From RCIO01 sp040880025 (lineage in GTDB: Bacteria > Pseudomonadota > Alphaproteobacteria > Rhizobiales > Rhizobiaceae): a stretch of 64,000 nucleotides of DNA. The notes beneath the pieces were generated by a model. That model was not told the DNA's origin. It saw nothing but the letters and a program-made list of their open reading frames with translations, and made no database searches. A program made the translations under genes and the position numbers. This document shows, piece after piece, positions 1-8,330 of the stretch; the stretch's first letter is position 1; each line of letters starts with the position of its first letter. Location: assembly GCA_040880025.1 (NCBI GenBank), contig JBBDJD010000022.1:1-64000 (forward strand). The letters are read 5' to 3'.

Positions 1-67
1 TCCTCAGCCTCGTCGCCACAATCAAATGTTGCCAGTGAATGTAAACACCACCTAGAGTCCACACGAC

Positions 68-721
68 CTAGTCGGCGGGCGCCGGTTCACCCTCAGCCGG
101 CGCTTCGGTCGCATTGCCGTTGTCGGCAGGCGCCGCCTCATTCGCCGGTGCTTCGGCCGACTCGGCCTCTTCCATCGGCGCTTCCGGCAGCGGGGCGGGG
201 CTGTCGGCCAGTGTGCGCAGATAGGCGATCACGTTTGCGCGCTCGTCGTCCTTCTTGAGACCGGCGAACGCCATCGCCGTACCCTTCACATAGCCCTTGG
301 GATTGATGAGATAGTCGTTCAGATGTTCATAGTCCCAGTTGCCTGCTTCGCTGGCGAATTCTTTCATCGCCGACGAATAGGAGAAGCCCTCATGAGAGGC
401 GACGGGACGGTTGACGATACCCCACAAATTGGGGCCGACCTTGTTGGCGCCGCCCTGTTCGGCCGTGTGGCAGGCCTGGCATTTGCGGAAAGCGGTCTCG
501 CCGGCTGCCGGGTCGGCGTCCTGAAGCAGGGAGGCGATGGATACCGCCTCTTCCTCGACCGCGGGGCCTCCGGCGCCTTCTTCCTCGGCCTCGATTATAT
601 AGCCGGGCTGTGCCGGCGGATGCGCCGCGAACAACGCATCGGATACCAATGAGATCGAAAAGACCACGAACACGGTGCCGAGCAGTGCGCCGATGATCTT
701 GTTGAATTGAAACGAATCCAT
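68..721 (-). CDS. cycM: membrane-anchored c-type cytochrome (CycM-like)
   Basis: Electron carrier of the respiratory chain, expected to face the periplasm and pass electrons from the bc1 complex to an aa3-type oxidase as in the rhizobial CycM family. The 217-residue product has one N-terminal membrane anchor (about residues 8-30), an acidic linker, one class-I cytochrome c domain with the haem motif CQACH, and a plausible axial Met in GTAMAF. The last ~45 residues are an Ala/Glu/Pro-rich tail beyond the usual domain. The start at MDSFQF is preferred over an in-frame Met 18 codons upstream because AGGAGC lies about 8 nt before it. Divergent from pheA. Family call is firm; the exact oxidase partner is inferred. 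Confidence 0.88.
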   Translation of the reverse strand: MDSFQFNKIIGALLGTVFVVFSISLVSDALFAAHPPAQPGYIIEAEEEGAGGPAVEEEAVSIASLLQDADPAAGETAFRKCQACHTAEQGGANKVGPNLWGIVNRPVASHEGFSYSSAMKEFASEAGNWDYEHLNDYLINPKGYVKGTAMAFAGLKKDDERANVIAYLRTLADSPAPLPEAPMEEAESAEAPANEAAPADNGNATEAPAEGEPAPAD

Positions 722-1001
722 CTGCCCGAAGCTCCTGTGCCAGACCATGGCTTGCTGCCCTTGCGGCGTGCACATCAGGGAGATGCGCGTTGATCCGGCC
801 GGGCCTCAAAATCGCGCGGAAACTAGGTCTTTTGCTTCGCGCATGCAACACATATAAGGGCCATTCCACGTGAGACCTTTTGCCACTTTAGCGGTTCATC
901 CCATGCTGGCGACAACGCCCGAAAGTTACGCCAGCTGGCCCGCTCTCCCGCGCGTTTGCGCCTGAACGCGGCAATCCCCGTACCTTAGGTCAGGAAAGAC
1001 C

Positions 1002-1859
1002 ATGACGACCAACACCATTGCCTTCCAGGGCGAGCCCGGGGCGAATTCAGACACCGCCTGCCGCAACATGTATCCCGACATGGAGCCGCTGCCCTGTGCG
1101 ACGTTCGAGGACGCCTTCAACGCGGTCGAGACCGGCAAGGCGGCGCTGGGGATGATCCCGATCGAAAACACGATCGCCGGGCGCGTGGCCGATATCCACC
1201 ACCTCCTGCCGGAATCGCGGCTGCATATCGTGGCGGAGTATTTCCTGCCCATTCATTTCGACCTGATGGTGCTGCCGGGCGTGAAGATCGACGAGATCAA
1301 GACGGTCCACAGCCATATCCATGCGCTCGGCCAGTGCCGCAAGGTGATCCGCAAGCACCGCTGGAAGACGGCCGTGGCGGGCGACACGGCGGGGGCGGCG
1401 CGCGTTGTCCGCGACGAGGGCAATCGCTCCTGGGCCGCGCTCGCGCCAAGGCTGGCGTCGTCGCTCTACGGGCTCGATATCTTGGCCGAGAATGTCGAGG
1501 ATGCCGACCACAACGTCACCCGCTTCGTGGTGCTGTCCAAGGACAAGTCATGGGCGCCGCGCACCGACGACCGGCTGATGATGACGACGTTCGTCTTTCG
1601 TGTGCACAACATTCCGGCCGCCCTCTACAAGGCGATGGGCGGCTTTGCCACAAACAGCGTCAACATGACCAAGCTGGAAAGCTATCAGCTCGGCGGGAAG
1701 TTTTTCTCAACGCAGTTCTATGCGGACATCGAAGGCCACCCCGACGACAAGAATGTCGCCCAGGCGCTGAAGGAGCTGAACTTCTTCTCGCGCGAGGTCC
1801 GTATTCTCGGCGTCTACGACGCGCATCCCTTCCGCATGGAACAGGGCGAGGACGACTGA
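1002..1859 (+). CDS. pheA: prephenate dehydratase, monofunctional with ACT domain
   Basis: Converts prephenate to phenylpyruvate in cytoplasmic phenylalanine synthesis. At 285 residues it has the usual monofunctional size: a dehydratase domain (about 5-180) with the NTIAG segment and the catalytic TRF motif (NVTRFVVL), then an ACT domain (about 195-275) for phenylalanine feedback. The ACT signature is NMTKLESYQLGG rather than the enteric ESRP form, a variant I associate with alphaproteobacteria. No chorismate mutase domain is fused. Its TGA stop abuts the convergent stop of nudC directly (TGATCA), leaving no room for a terminator between them. Confidence 0.94.
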   Translation: MTTNTIAFQGEPGANSDTACRNMYPDMEPLPCATFEDAFNAVETGKAALGMIPIENTIAGRVADIHHLLPESRLHIVAEYFLPIHFDLMVLPGVKIDEIKTVHSHIHALGQCRKVIRKHRWKTAVAGDTAGAARVVRDEGNRSWAALAPRLASSLYGLDILAENVEDADHNVTRFVVLSKDKSWAPRTDDRLMMTTFVFRVHNIPAALYKAMGGFATNSVNMTKLESYQLGGKFFSTQFYADIEGHPDDKNVAQALKELNFFSREVRILGVYDAHPFRMEQGEDD

Positions 1860-2801
1860 TCAGCCGGCTTCCGCCCATGCTCTGATCAGATGATGCGCGA
1901 TTGCCCCGGGCGGCGGGCATCTGATGTCAGCCTCATGCGTGCCCGCGAGGATGGCGGCGGCCTCCTCGCGTGAGAACCAGCGGCAATCCTCCAACTCGTT
2001 TCCGTCGAAGCGGATCTCGTCAGTCAGCGCTTCCCCGAAGCAGCCGATCATCAGCGAATGCGGGAACGGCCAGGGTTGGCTGGCATGATAGACGACGCGC
2101 CCGAGCCGGATGCCGGCCTCTTCCAGCGTCTCGCGGCGCACGGCCTGCTCGATGGTCTCGCCGGGCTCGATGAACCCGGCCAGCGCGGAATACATGCCCG
2201 GTGGAAAATGAGGGCTGCGCCCGAGCAGGCAATGATCGCGGGTGACCGTCAGCATGATGGCGACCGGATCGGTGCGTGGGAACAGTTCGGCGCTGCACTG
2301 GGTGCACACGCGCTTGTAGCCGCCTATGCGCATCTCCGTTTGCGCGCCGCAGCGCCCGCAAAAGCGGTGTGTGTGGTTCCAGTGGAGCAGCGAAGCGCCC
2401 TGCGCAAGTTCACCCAGGGTCTCAGTCGGAACCAGTCCCTGTATGTAGACCGACCGGTGATCGATCGCCTTCAGCCCCTCGGGCATGTCGTCCGCATCCA
2501 GCCCGGCAGGGGCAGCCACAACCGGCCCGGAATCCGAGTGGCCGAGAAGGACGGCATGCTCCAGCTTGGCGCCCAGCGTTCGCGCCTCGTCCGGGCTGAA
2601 ATAGCCGTCGAATCCGTTATCCGTTTCCTTCAGGTGTATGCGCCCGCCGCGTGTCAGCAACACCCGCACCGCCGGATCGCGCAGCGCGGCGCCCAGCGAA
2701 CCTTCCGAACGGTTCTCCGATTGCCGGTCGATGCGGTTGCCTGCAAAACCGACAAACTGGCTGGGTTCGCGCTCGGGCGCGTCGAAAAGCGGAAAATTCA
2801 T
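1860..2801 (-). CDS. nudC: NADH pyrophosphatase (Nudix), NudC
   Basis: Hydrolyses NAD(H) to NMN(H) and AMP; NudC enzymes can also remove NAD caps from RNA 5' ends. The 313-residue protein has an N-terminal NUDIX-like domain, a zinc ribbon (CGRC...CTQC, about residues 145-170), the Nudix box (GFIEPGETIEQAVRRE then LEEAGI, about 210-233), and the NudC-specific SQPWPFP motif just downstream, which separates it from generic Nudix proteins. It lies 32 nt downstream of the HIT-domain gene on the same strand, probably a two-gene operon of nucleotide hydrolases, and is convergent with pheA. Confidence 0.93.
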   Translation of the reverse strand: MNFPLFDAPEREPSQFVGFAGNRIDRQSENRSEGSLGAALRDPAVRVLLTRGGRIHLKETDNGFDGYFSPDEARTLGAKLEHAVLLGHSDSGPVVAAPAGLDADDMPEGLKAIDHRSVYIQGLVPTETLGELAQGASLLHWNHTHRFCGRCGAQTEMRIGGYKRVCTQCSAELFPRTDPVAIMLTVTRDHCLLGRSPHFPPGMYSALAGFIEPGETIEQAVRRETLEEAGIRLGRVVYHASQPWPFPHSLMIGCFGEALTDEIRFDGNELEDCRWFSREEAAAILAGTHEADIRCPPPGAIAHHLIRAWAEAG

Positions 2802-2833
2802 GAATGCCTCGAATGGGTGGCGGCGCGTCAGAA

Positions 2834-3253
2834 CTACATAGCCGCGCGCAGCTTTTCCAGCAAAACGCGGAGAGGCTCCCGTTCATAGGGCTGCCCGGGC
2901 TCGTCGTCCCAGATCAGGCCCGGCCAGGCGGGATCGCGCCGCGAGCGAGCCACGATGTCGATATGAAGCTGGCGCACTTCGTTGGCGGCGATGCTGATAT
3001 TCACGGCATCGCATTCGGTCAGTTGCTTGAGCGCTTTCGACACCATGTTGAGTTCAAAGGTCAGCATCGCCTGGTCAAGCGGCGTGAGGTCGTGCATTTC
3101 GGCCACATCGCGCCGCTGGGGCACGAGCAGTAGCCATGGCCAGCGCCGGTCGTTGACCAGTCGGAGTTCGCACAACCCAAGCCACATGACTGGAATGCTG
3201 GCCGATTCCAGACTCGCATCGAGTTCGAAACCGGCTCGTTTGCCCGGCACCAT
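2834..3253 (-). CDS. HIT-family protein with altered triad
   Basis: Histidine-triad proteins are nucleotide hydrolases or transferases. This 139-residue protein matches the compact bacterial HIT group (NISIAANEVRQLHIDIVARS followed by RRDPAWPG). Set against the canonical H-x-H-x-H-x-x triad, the first position is Gln, the middle (nucleophile) His is kept, and the third is Asp. Whether activity is retained is unknown. The start is supported by GAGGAA about 6 nt upstream of the ATG. It precedes nudC by 32 nt and is likely cotranscribed, hinting at a nucleotide-metabolite role. Confidence 0.82.
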   Translation of the reverse strand: MVPGKRAGFELDASLESASIPVMWLGLCELRLVNDRRWPWLLLVPQRRDVAEMHDLTPLDQAMLTFELNMVSKALKQLTECDAVNISIAANEVRQLHIDIVARSRRDPAWPGLIWDDEPGQPYEREPLRVLLEKLRAAM

Positions 3254-3333
3254 TGGCGGTTCCTCATGCCTGGACGGCAGATTGGGCCTTTTACCGGGTC
3301 AACGCAATCGCCTGCGTCGTCAGGAATGCCGCT

Positions 3334-3363
3334 CTTGCATTTGCCGCGCCGATTGACGATATG
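3334..3363 (+). promoter_or_regulatory. candidate promoter of SRP RNA
   Basis: CTTGCA (3334-3339) and GATATG (3358-3363) are 18 nt apart and end a few bases before the predicted 5' end of the SRP RNA. The -35 resembles the alphaproteobacterial housekeeping form CTTGNC. Assigned by eye from position and spacing. Confidence 0.35.
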
Positions 3364-3367
3364 GGGA

Positions 3368-3471
3368 GCGGGAGGTTGGTTGGTGGACGATCCACTCGCC
3401 AACCGGGTCAGGTCCGGAAGGAAGCAGCCCTAACGAGCCACGGAACGGGTCATCGTTCCAGCCTCCCACCT
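3368..3471 (+). ncRNA. ffs: signal recognition particle RNA (4.5S type, small)
   Basis: RNA scaffold of the signal recognition particle; it binds Ffh and directs nascent membrane proteins to FtsY. The diagnostic apical domain GGTCAGGTCCGGAAGGAAGC is present at 3406-3425, followed by AGCCCTAA. The outer ends pair as GGGAGGTTGG (3370-3379) with CCAGCCTCCC (3459-3468), giving one elongated hairpin of about 100 nt without an Alu domain, as expected for small bacterial SRP RNA. Position just upstream of dnaX is the common rhizobial order. The exact ends are estimated from the closing helix. Confidence 0.93.
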
Positions 3472-3653
3472 TTGCTCTTTTGCAGAAATGAGATGACGCG
3501 GCGAACTTGCTCGCCGCGCCGGCTCCGCCGTTGCAAAACTTATCCGGCCAAATTGGCGCCGCGGCATTGACGCGGCGGCGGGCGGGGGGTGACATTGCGG
3601 GTGTCCTGCCAAGCGCCTACATGGGCGCGACGAGACGGAGCGGACCCCGGCCG

Positions 3654-5480
3654 ATGAACGCACCTGTGACGGATACGAAGGCCAGCAGCGCTGGCTACCG
3701 CGTGCTGGCGCGCAAATACCGTCCCATGGATTTTTCGGGGCTGATTGGCCAGGAGCCGATGGTGCGCACCCTCACGAACGCTTTCGAGAGCGGCCGCATC
3801 GCACAGGCGTGGATGCTCACCGGCGTGCGCGGCGTCGGCAAGACGACGACGGCGCGCATCCTGGCGCGTGCGCTCAATTACAAGACCGAGACGATTGATC
3901 AGCCGACGGTTGACCTCGCCAGCCTCGGCGAGAACTGCCAGGCTATACTGGAAGGCCGGCATGTCGACGTGATCGAGATGGACGCCGCTTCCCACACCGG
4001 CGTCGACAACATGCGCGACATACTGGAACGCGTGCACTACGCGCCCGTCGCCGCGCGCTACAAGGTCTACATCATCGACGAGGTCCACATGCTCTCCGGC
4101 GGGGCGTTCAACGCCATGCTGAAGACGTTGGAGGAGCCGCCGCCGCATGTGAAGTTCATCTTCGCGACCACCGAAATCCGCAAGGTGCCGATCACCATCC
4201 TGTCGCGCTGCCAGCGCTTCGATCTGCGGCGCATCGACGCCGCGCTGATCAAGCAGGATTTGGCGCGCATTGGCGGGTTGGAGGGTGTCGAAGCCGAGGA
4301 CGATGCGCTGGCCATGATCGCCCGCGCCGCGGAAGGCTCGATGCGCGACGCCCAGTCGATCTTCGATCAGGCGATCGCGCATTCATCCGCCAAGGTCACC
4401 GCCGACACCGTCCGCGACATGCTGGGTCTGGCCGACCGGGCTCGCATCATCGACCTGTTCGAAACCGTGATGAAAGGCGATCCCGGTGCGGCACTGGAGC
4501 AGTTCCGCGCGCTCTACGAGGTGGGCGCCGAACCCGCGGCGGTCCTGACCAGCCTTGCGGAATTCTGCCATCTGGTCACGCGGCTGCGCTTCGTGCCGTC
4601 TGCTGCCGATGATGCGTCGCTTTCGGAGGATGAACGCAAGCGCGGCGCGGAATTCGCCGGCAAGCTTTCGGTGCGCGTCCTGTCGCGCGCCTGGCAGATG
4701 CTGCTCAAGGGCATCACAGAGGTTCAGGGGTCCAACCGCCCGGTCAGTGCGGCCGAGATGCTGCTGATCAGGCTGGCGCACGCCGCCGATCTGCCGACCC
4801 TCGAAGAGGCGCTTGCCAATCTGGAGACAACCGGCAAATCCGGGTCCGCGCCGGTCGTCGCAAACGGTGCGGTGGCCCGCGCAGCCGAGAGCACTGCTGC
4901 GCCGGCGAGCGCGGTCAGCCAAACGCGGCTTTCTTCGCAAAGCGTTTCCGGCGGCGCGCAGACCATGCGTATCGTCGAGGCGCCCGCACCTTCCCCGCAG
5001 TCGCCTGAAGCCGTCCCGGCGCCAGAGCCGCGGGCTGACGAGAGACCACAAGTTCCGATCGCCTCGCTGGACGATATCGCTTCGCTGGCCGACGCCAACC
5101 GCGACCTGCAGTTCAAGGTACTGCTGAAACGCTGCGTGCGGCCGGTGCGTATCCAGAACGGCAAGATCGAAGTCAGCCTGACCGAAGATGCGCCGCGCGC
5201 GCTGCTCAACGACATGAGCGCCCGGCTGAAGGACTGGACCGGCCGCAACTGGATTGTCTCGCTGTCGCGCGAGGAGGGCGGCCGGACGCTCGCCGAAATC
5301 GAGGACGAACGCCGCGAGACGGCGATCACCGATGCGCGCAGCGATCCCGCGGTGGCGGCGATACTGTCGCATTTTCCGGGAGCCAGGATCATCGACGTGC
5401 GCATTCCCGACAGCGCGGATACAGATATTGAACTGGACGAGCCGGGCATCGAATCGCCCGATGAAGATGATGATGACTAG
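3654..5480 (+). CDS. dnaX: DNA polymerase III subunit gamma/tau
   Basis: Clamp-loader ATPase of the replicative polymerase. The 608-residue product has the AAA+ core with Walker A (GVRGVGKTTT), Walker B (IIDEVHML) and sensor-1 region (FIFATTEIRK), then domain III, a low-complexity Pro/Ala linker (about 430-500) and a C-terminal tau-like domain ending in an acidic tail. The zinc module typical of E. coli DnaX is reduced to a single Cys (GENCQAI), so zinc binding looks lost. Start chosen at MNAPVT; an in-frame ATG 33 nt upstream is possible. No A-rich slippery heptamer was seen, so separate gamma production by frameshifting is not supported. Followed 12 nt later by ybaB. Confidence 0.94.
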   Translation: MNAPVTDTKASSAGYRVLARKYRPMDFSGLIGQEPMVRTLTNAFESGRIAQAWMLTGVRGVGKTTTARILARALNYKTETIDQPTVDLASLGENCQAILEGRHVDVIEMDAASHTGVDNMRDILERVHYAPVAARYKVYIIDEVHMLSGGAFNAMLKTLEEPPPHVKFIFATTEIRKVPITILSRCQRFDLRRIDAALIKQDLARIGGLEGVEAEDDALAMIARAAEGSMRDAQSIFDQAIAHSSAKVTADTVRDMLGLADRARIIDLFETVMKGDPGAALEQFRALYEVGAEPAAVLTSLAEFCHLVTRLRFVPSAADDASLSEDERKRGAEFAGKLSVRVLSRAWQMLLKGITEVQGSNRPVSAAEMLLIRLAHAADLPTLEEALANLETTGKSGSAPVVANGAVARAAESTAAPASAVSQTRLSSQSVSGGAQTMRIVEAPAPSPQSPEAVPAPEPRADERPQVPIASLDDIASLADANRDLQFKVLLKRCVRPVRIQNGKIEVSLTEDAPRALLNDMSARLKDWTGRNWIVSLSREEGGRTLAEIEDERRETAITDARSDPAVAAILSHFPGARIIDVRIPDSADTDIELDEPGIESPDEDDDD

Positions 5481-5492
5481 ATTGGAGGTCGC

Positions 5493-5816
5493 ATGAAGGA
5501 CCTGATGGGTCTTATGGGCAAGGCGAAGGAAATGCAGGCCAGGTTCGAGGCCATGCAGGAGGAAATCGCCAGCCTGGAGGTTTCCGGCCAGTCCGCCGGC
5601 GGCCTGGTGACGGTCACGCTTTCGGGCAAGTTCGAAATGCGTTCCCTCAAGATCGATCCGTCGCTCTTCAAGGAGGACGACGTTGAGATTCTGGAGGATC
5701 TGCTTCTGGCCGCGCACAATGACGCCAAGACCAAGGTCGAGGCGGAAATGCAGAAGAAGACCAGCGAACTGACCGCCGGCATGCCGATGCCGCCCGGCAT
5801 GAAATTGCCGTTCTAG
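5493..5816 (+). CDS. ybaB: YbaB/EbfC family nucleoid-associated protein
   Basis: Small DNA-binding protein of the YbaB/EbfC family, a homodimer that associates with the nucleoid. At 107 residues it has the normal length and pattern: an N-terminal helix (MKDLMGLMGKAKEMQARF), a central beta region (GGLVTVTLSGKFEMRSLKID) and a C-terminal helix with EILEDLLLAAHNDA. GGAGG lies 5 nt before the ATG. It sits 12 nt after dnaX in the conserved dnaX-ybaB-recR block, although recR here lies beyond an opposite-strand GNAT gene. Confidence 0.92.
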   Translation: MKDLMGLMGKAKEMQARFEAMQEEIASLEVSGQSAGGLVTVTLSGKFEMRSLKIDPSLFKEDDVEILEDLLLAAHNDAKTKVEAEMQKKTSELTAGMPMPPGMKLPF

Positions 5817-5834
5817 AGCTGGTTGCGCTCCAGG

Positions 5835-6344
5835 TCAGCCCAACGGCTGCTCCATGTCTAGCGCCGGCAGAACGATGTCCGGCCCCATCCTCACTTCGAT
5901 CGGCTTGAGCGTGCGGAAGCCTGCCGAGGCGTAGAACTTTTCGGCGGGCAGGGTGGCTTGGCTTTTCATCAGCTTCGCGCCGCGCGCCGCCGCTTCACTG
6001 AGACAATGTTCGAGCAGAAGCCGCGCCAGCCCGCGCCGCAAATAATCGGGGTGCGTGGCGAAATGGCGGATATGCGCGACGCCGTCCTCCATCTCACCGC
6101 CGCCGGGCTTTTCGAATGTCCAGCCGCCGCACGCGGCAGCCGTGCCGTCGACCTCGGCGACATAGTAGGTCCCGCTTTCCAGCAGTTTCGGATTGGCCTT
6201 CGACATGACGGGGAGCGCCGCCGCCAATTGCGCGGAATCGTAGAGACCGGTGTCGAGCTCGCGGTAGGACGCCGTAATCAGCTCGGTCAGCAGCGCCTCG
6301 TCGTCCGTCGTCGCGGCGCGGATTGCGATCTTCGGTTCAGTCAC
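5835..6344 (-). CDS. GNAT family N-acetyltransferase
   Basis: Probable acetyl-CoA-dependent acetyltransferase of unknown substrate. The 169-residue protein is a single GNAT domain with the acetyl-CoA loop RRGLARLLLEHCL (about 103-115) preceded by the strand IRHFATHPDY, and a C-terminal PAEKFYASAGFR segment typical of the fold. It is inserted on the opposite strand between ybaB and recR, interrupting the common dnaX-ybaB-recR run. Substrate cannot be told from sequence. Confidence 0.83.
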   Translation of the reverse strand: MTEPKIAIRAATTDDEALLTELITASYRELDTGLYDSAQLAAALPVMSKANPKLLESGTYYVAEVDGTAAACGGWTFEKPGGGEMEDGVAHIRHFATHPDYLRRGLARLLLEHCLSEAAARGAKLMKSQATLPAEKFYASAGFRTLKPIEVRMGPDIVLPALDMEQPLG

Positions 6345-6460
6345 TGCCGTTATTCCAGCCTGTTGCGCGCCCGTTGGGAGGTATGTTCATCACGACTTCA
6401 ACATAGCCTCTGTGTCCTCGGGCGCTACCCATTTTGCGCGTTCCCCGCTAAACATGCCCC

Positions 6461-7069
6461 ATGTCCTCCAAGCGAATCGCCGGCCCGGAAATCGAGCGAC
6501 TGATCCAGCTACTGGCCAAGGTGCCGGGGCTCGGGCCCCGCTCCGCGCGCCGCGCCGCGCTCCACCTGATCAAGAAGAAGGATCAGCTCCTCGTGCCGCT
6601 GGCGGCCGCAATGGCGGAGGCCGTGGACAAGGTCAGGGTCTGCTCGACCTGCGGCAACGTTGATTCCACCGATCCGTGCACGATCTGCACCGATCCGCGA
6701 CGCGACGGCTCGACCATCATCGTGGTCGAGGATGTCGCCGATCTGTGGGCACTGGAGCGCTCCGGCGCTCTCAACGCGCGCTATCATGTGCTCGGCGGCA
6801 CGCTGTCGCCGCTCGATGGCGTCGGACCTGACGACTTGACGATCAGCCAGTTGGTGAGCCGCGTCGCCGAGGGTGAGGTGGCAGAGGTCATTCTGGCCGT
6901 GAATGCAACTGTCGATGGCCAGACGACTGCGCACTATATCACCGACCGGCTGGCCGGGTTCGAAGTGCGCGTCACGCGTCTGGCGCACGGCGTTCCAGTC
7001 GGCGGCGAGCTCGACTATCTCGATGAGGGCACGATCGCCGCGGCGCTGAAAGCGCGGACCGCCTTTTGA
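6461..7069 (+). CDS. recR: recombination mediator RecR
   Basis: Works with RecO (and RecF) to load RecA on SSB-coated single-stranded DNA in gap repair. The 202-residue protein has the N-terminal helix-hairpin-helix (LAKVPGLGPRSARRAAL), the C4 zinc finger (CSTCGNVDSTDPCTIC), the Toprim domain (IIVVEDVADLWALE) and the C-terminal Walker-B-like region ending in VGGELDYLDEGTI. Length and motif order are standard. It begins an independent rightward unit because the preceding gene is divergent. Confidence 0.95.
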   Translation: MSSKRIAGPEIERLIQLLAKVPGLGPRSARRAALHLIKKKDQLLVPLAAAMAEAVDKVRVCSTCGNVDSTDPCTICTDPRRDGSTIIVVEDVADLWALERSGALNARYHVLGGTLSPLDGVGPDDLTISQLVSRVAEGEVAEVILAVNATVDGQTTAHYITDRLAGFEVRVTRLAHGVPVGGELDYLDEGTIAAALKARTAF

Positions 7070-7094
7070 CGCATTTCGCGGACAGAAAGAGACC

Positions 7095-8330
7095 ATGAGA
7101 CGCGCTCCCCTCCTCGCGGCTGCCATTCTCGCGCTATCGGTCATTGCGGCTCCGCTTGCCGCGTCGGCGCAAGACGTCAATGGCCTGTTCCGCGACTGGC
7201 TGGTGAGCGATTTGTGGCCGCAGGCCCGCGCAGCGGGCGTTTCGGCCGACACCTTCAATGCCGCCTTCGACGGCGTGACGCCGAACCTCAAGCTGCCCGA
7301 CCTGGTCATGCCCGGCGAGAAGGAAGCGACGCCGAAGCTGCAGCATCAGGCGGAGTTCAATTCGCCGGGCAGATATTTAGCGGAAAACACCGTGCGCGGC
7401 GTGACCGGGGGCGGACGCAGCCGAATGGCGCGCTACCAGTCGGTGCTCGCCGCCGTCGAGAAGCAGTACGGCGTTCCGCCCGGCATTGTGCTCGCCATCT
7501 GGGGTCGGGAGTCCGGCTTCGGCAATGCCAAGATCCCGCACAATGCGATCGAGGTTCTGGCCACCAAGGCCTTCATGTCGACGCGCAAGGAAATGTTCCG
7601 GGCCGAAATCCTGGCCGCCCTGGTCATGGTCCAACGCGGCGTGCCGCTATCGGCGATGAAGTCGTCATGGGCCGGCGCGCTCGGCCAGCCGCAATTCCTG
7701 CCGACTTCCTATCTCGCGCACGCGGTCGACTTCGATGGCGGCGGCGCCGACATATGGAATTCGGAGGCCGACACGCTTGCGTCCATCGGAAAGTATCTGG
7801 CCCATTACGGCTGGGTGCGCGGCCGCGACTGGGGCTTCGAGGTGACGCTCCCCGAGAGCGTCTCCTGCGCGCTGGAAGGTCCCGACCGTGGCCGGAAAAT
7901 CTCCGACTGGGCGGCGATGGGCGTCACGCGCGTCAACGCAAGACCGTTTCCCGACCATGAGGCGCGGCAGGAAGGCTACCTGATGATGCCGGCTGGCCGC
8001 TACGGTCCCGCCTTCATCGTCACGCCGAACTTCTACGTGCTGAAGGAGTACAATGAGAGCGATCTCTACGCGCTCTTCGTCGGCCACGCAGCCGATCGCA
8101 TGACATACGGCGACAAGTCCTTCGCGGGAAACTGGGGCAAGGTGGGCAACCTCTACCGCTCCGACGTGGCAGCCATGCAGCGCGGCATGGAGCGCCTCGG
8201 CTATGATGTCGGCGGCGCCGACGGCCTGGCCGGGTTCAGGACCCGCCGCTCGATCGGAGACTGGCAGCGGAAAAACGGCCAGACGCCGACCTGCTTTCCG
8301 GACGCCGGCCTGGTGAAGGCGCTGCGTTAA
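7095..8330 (+). CDS. lytic murein transglycosylase, MltB-type with peptidoglycan-binding domain
   Basis: Periplasmic enzyme that cleaves glycan strands of peptidoglycan with 1,6-anhydro product formation. A Sec signal peptide (about 1-26, ending ASAQ) precedes an SLT_2 catalytic domain (about 30-330) with catalytic Glu in AIWGRESGFGN and GALGQPQFLPTSY, then a C-terminal PG_binding_1 domain (about 345-405, SDVAAMQRGMERLGYD). No lipobox is present, so it is predicted soluble, unlike E. coli MltB. Begins 25 nt after recR, and its TAA overlaps the convergent stop of the GT39 gene by 4 nt. Confidence 0.9.
   Translation: MRRAPLLAAAILALSVIAAPLAASAQDVNGLFRDWLVSDLWPQARAAGVSADTFNAAFDGVTPNLKLPDLVMPGEKEATPKLQHQAEFNSPGRYLAENTVRGVTGGGRSRMARYQSVLAAVEKQYGVPPGIVLAIWGRESGFGNAKIPHNAIEVLATKAFMSTRKEMFRAEILAALVMVQRGVPLSAMKSSWAGALGQPQFLPTSYLAHAVDFDGGGADIWNSEADTLASIGKYLAHYGWVRGRDWGFEVTLPESVSCALEGPDRGRKISDWAAMGVTRVNARPFPDHEARQEGYLMMPAGRYGPAFIVTPNFYVLKEYNESDLYALFVGHAADRMTYGDKSFAGNWGKVGNLYRSDVAAMQRGMERLGYDVGGADGLAGFRTRRSIGDWQRKNGQTPTCFPDAGLVKALR

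Noticed and set aside
4780..5000. programmed frameshift site for DnaX gamma
   Set aside because: No A-rich slippery heptamer was seen in the linker region; the codons are GC-rich.
4383..5717. 444-codon minus-strand frame opposite dnaX and ybaB
   Set aside because: Antisense shadow in GC-rich DNA; the sense genes have clear motifs.
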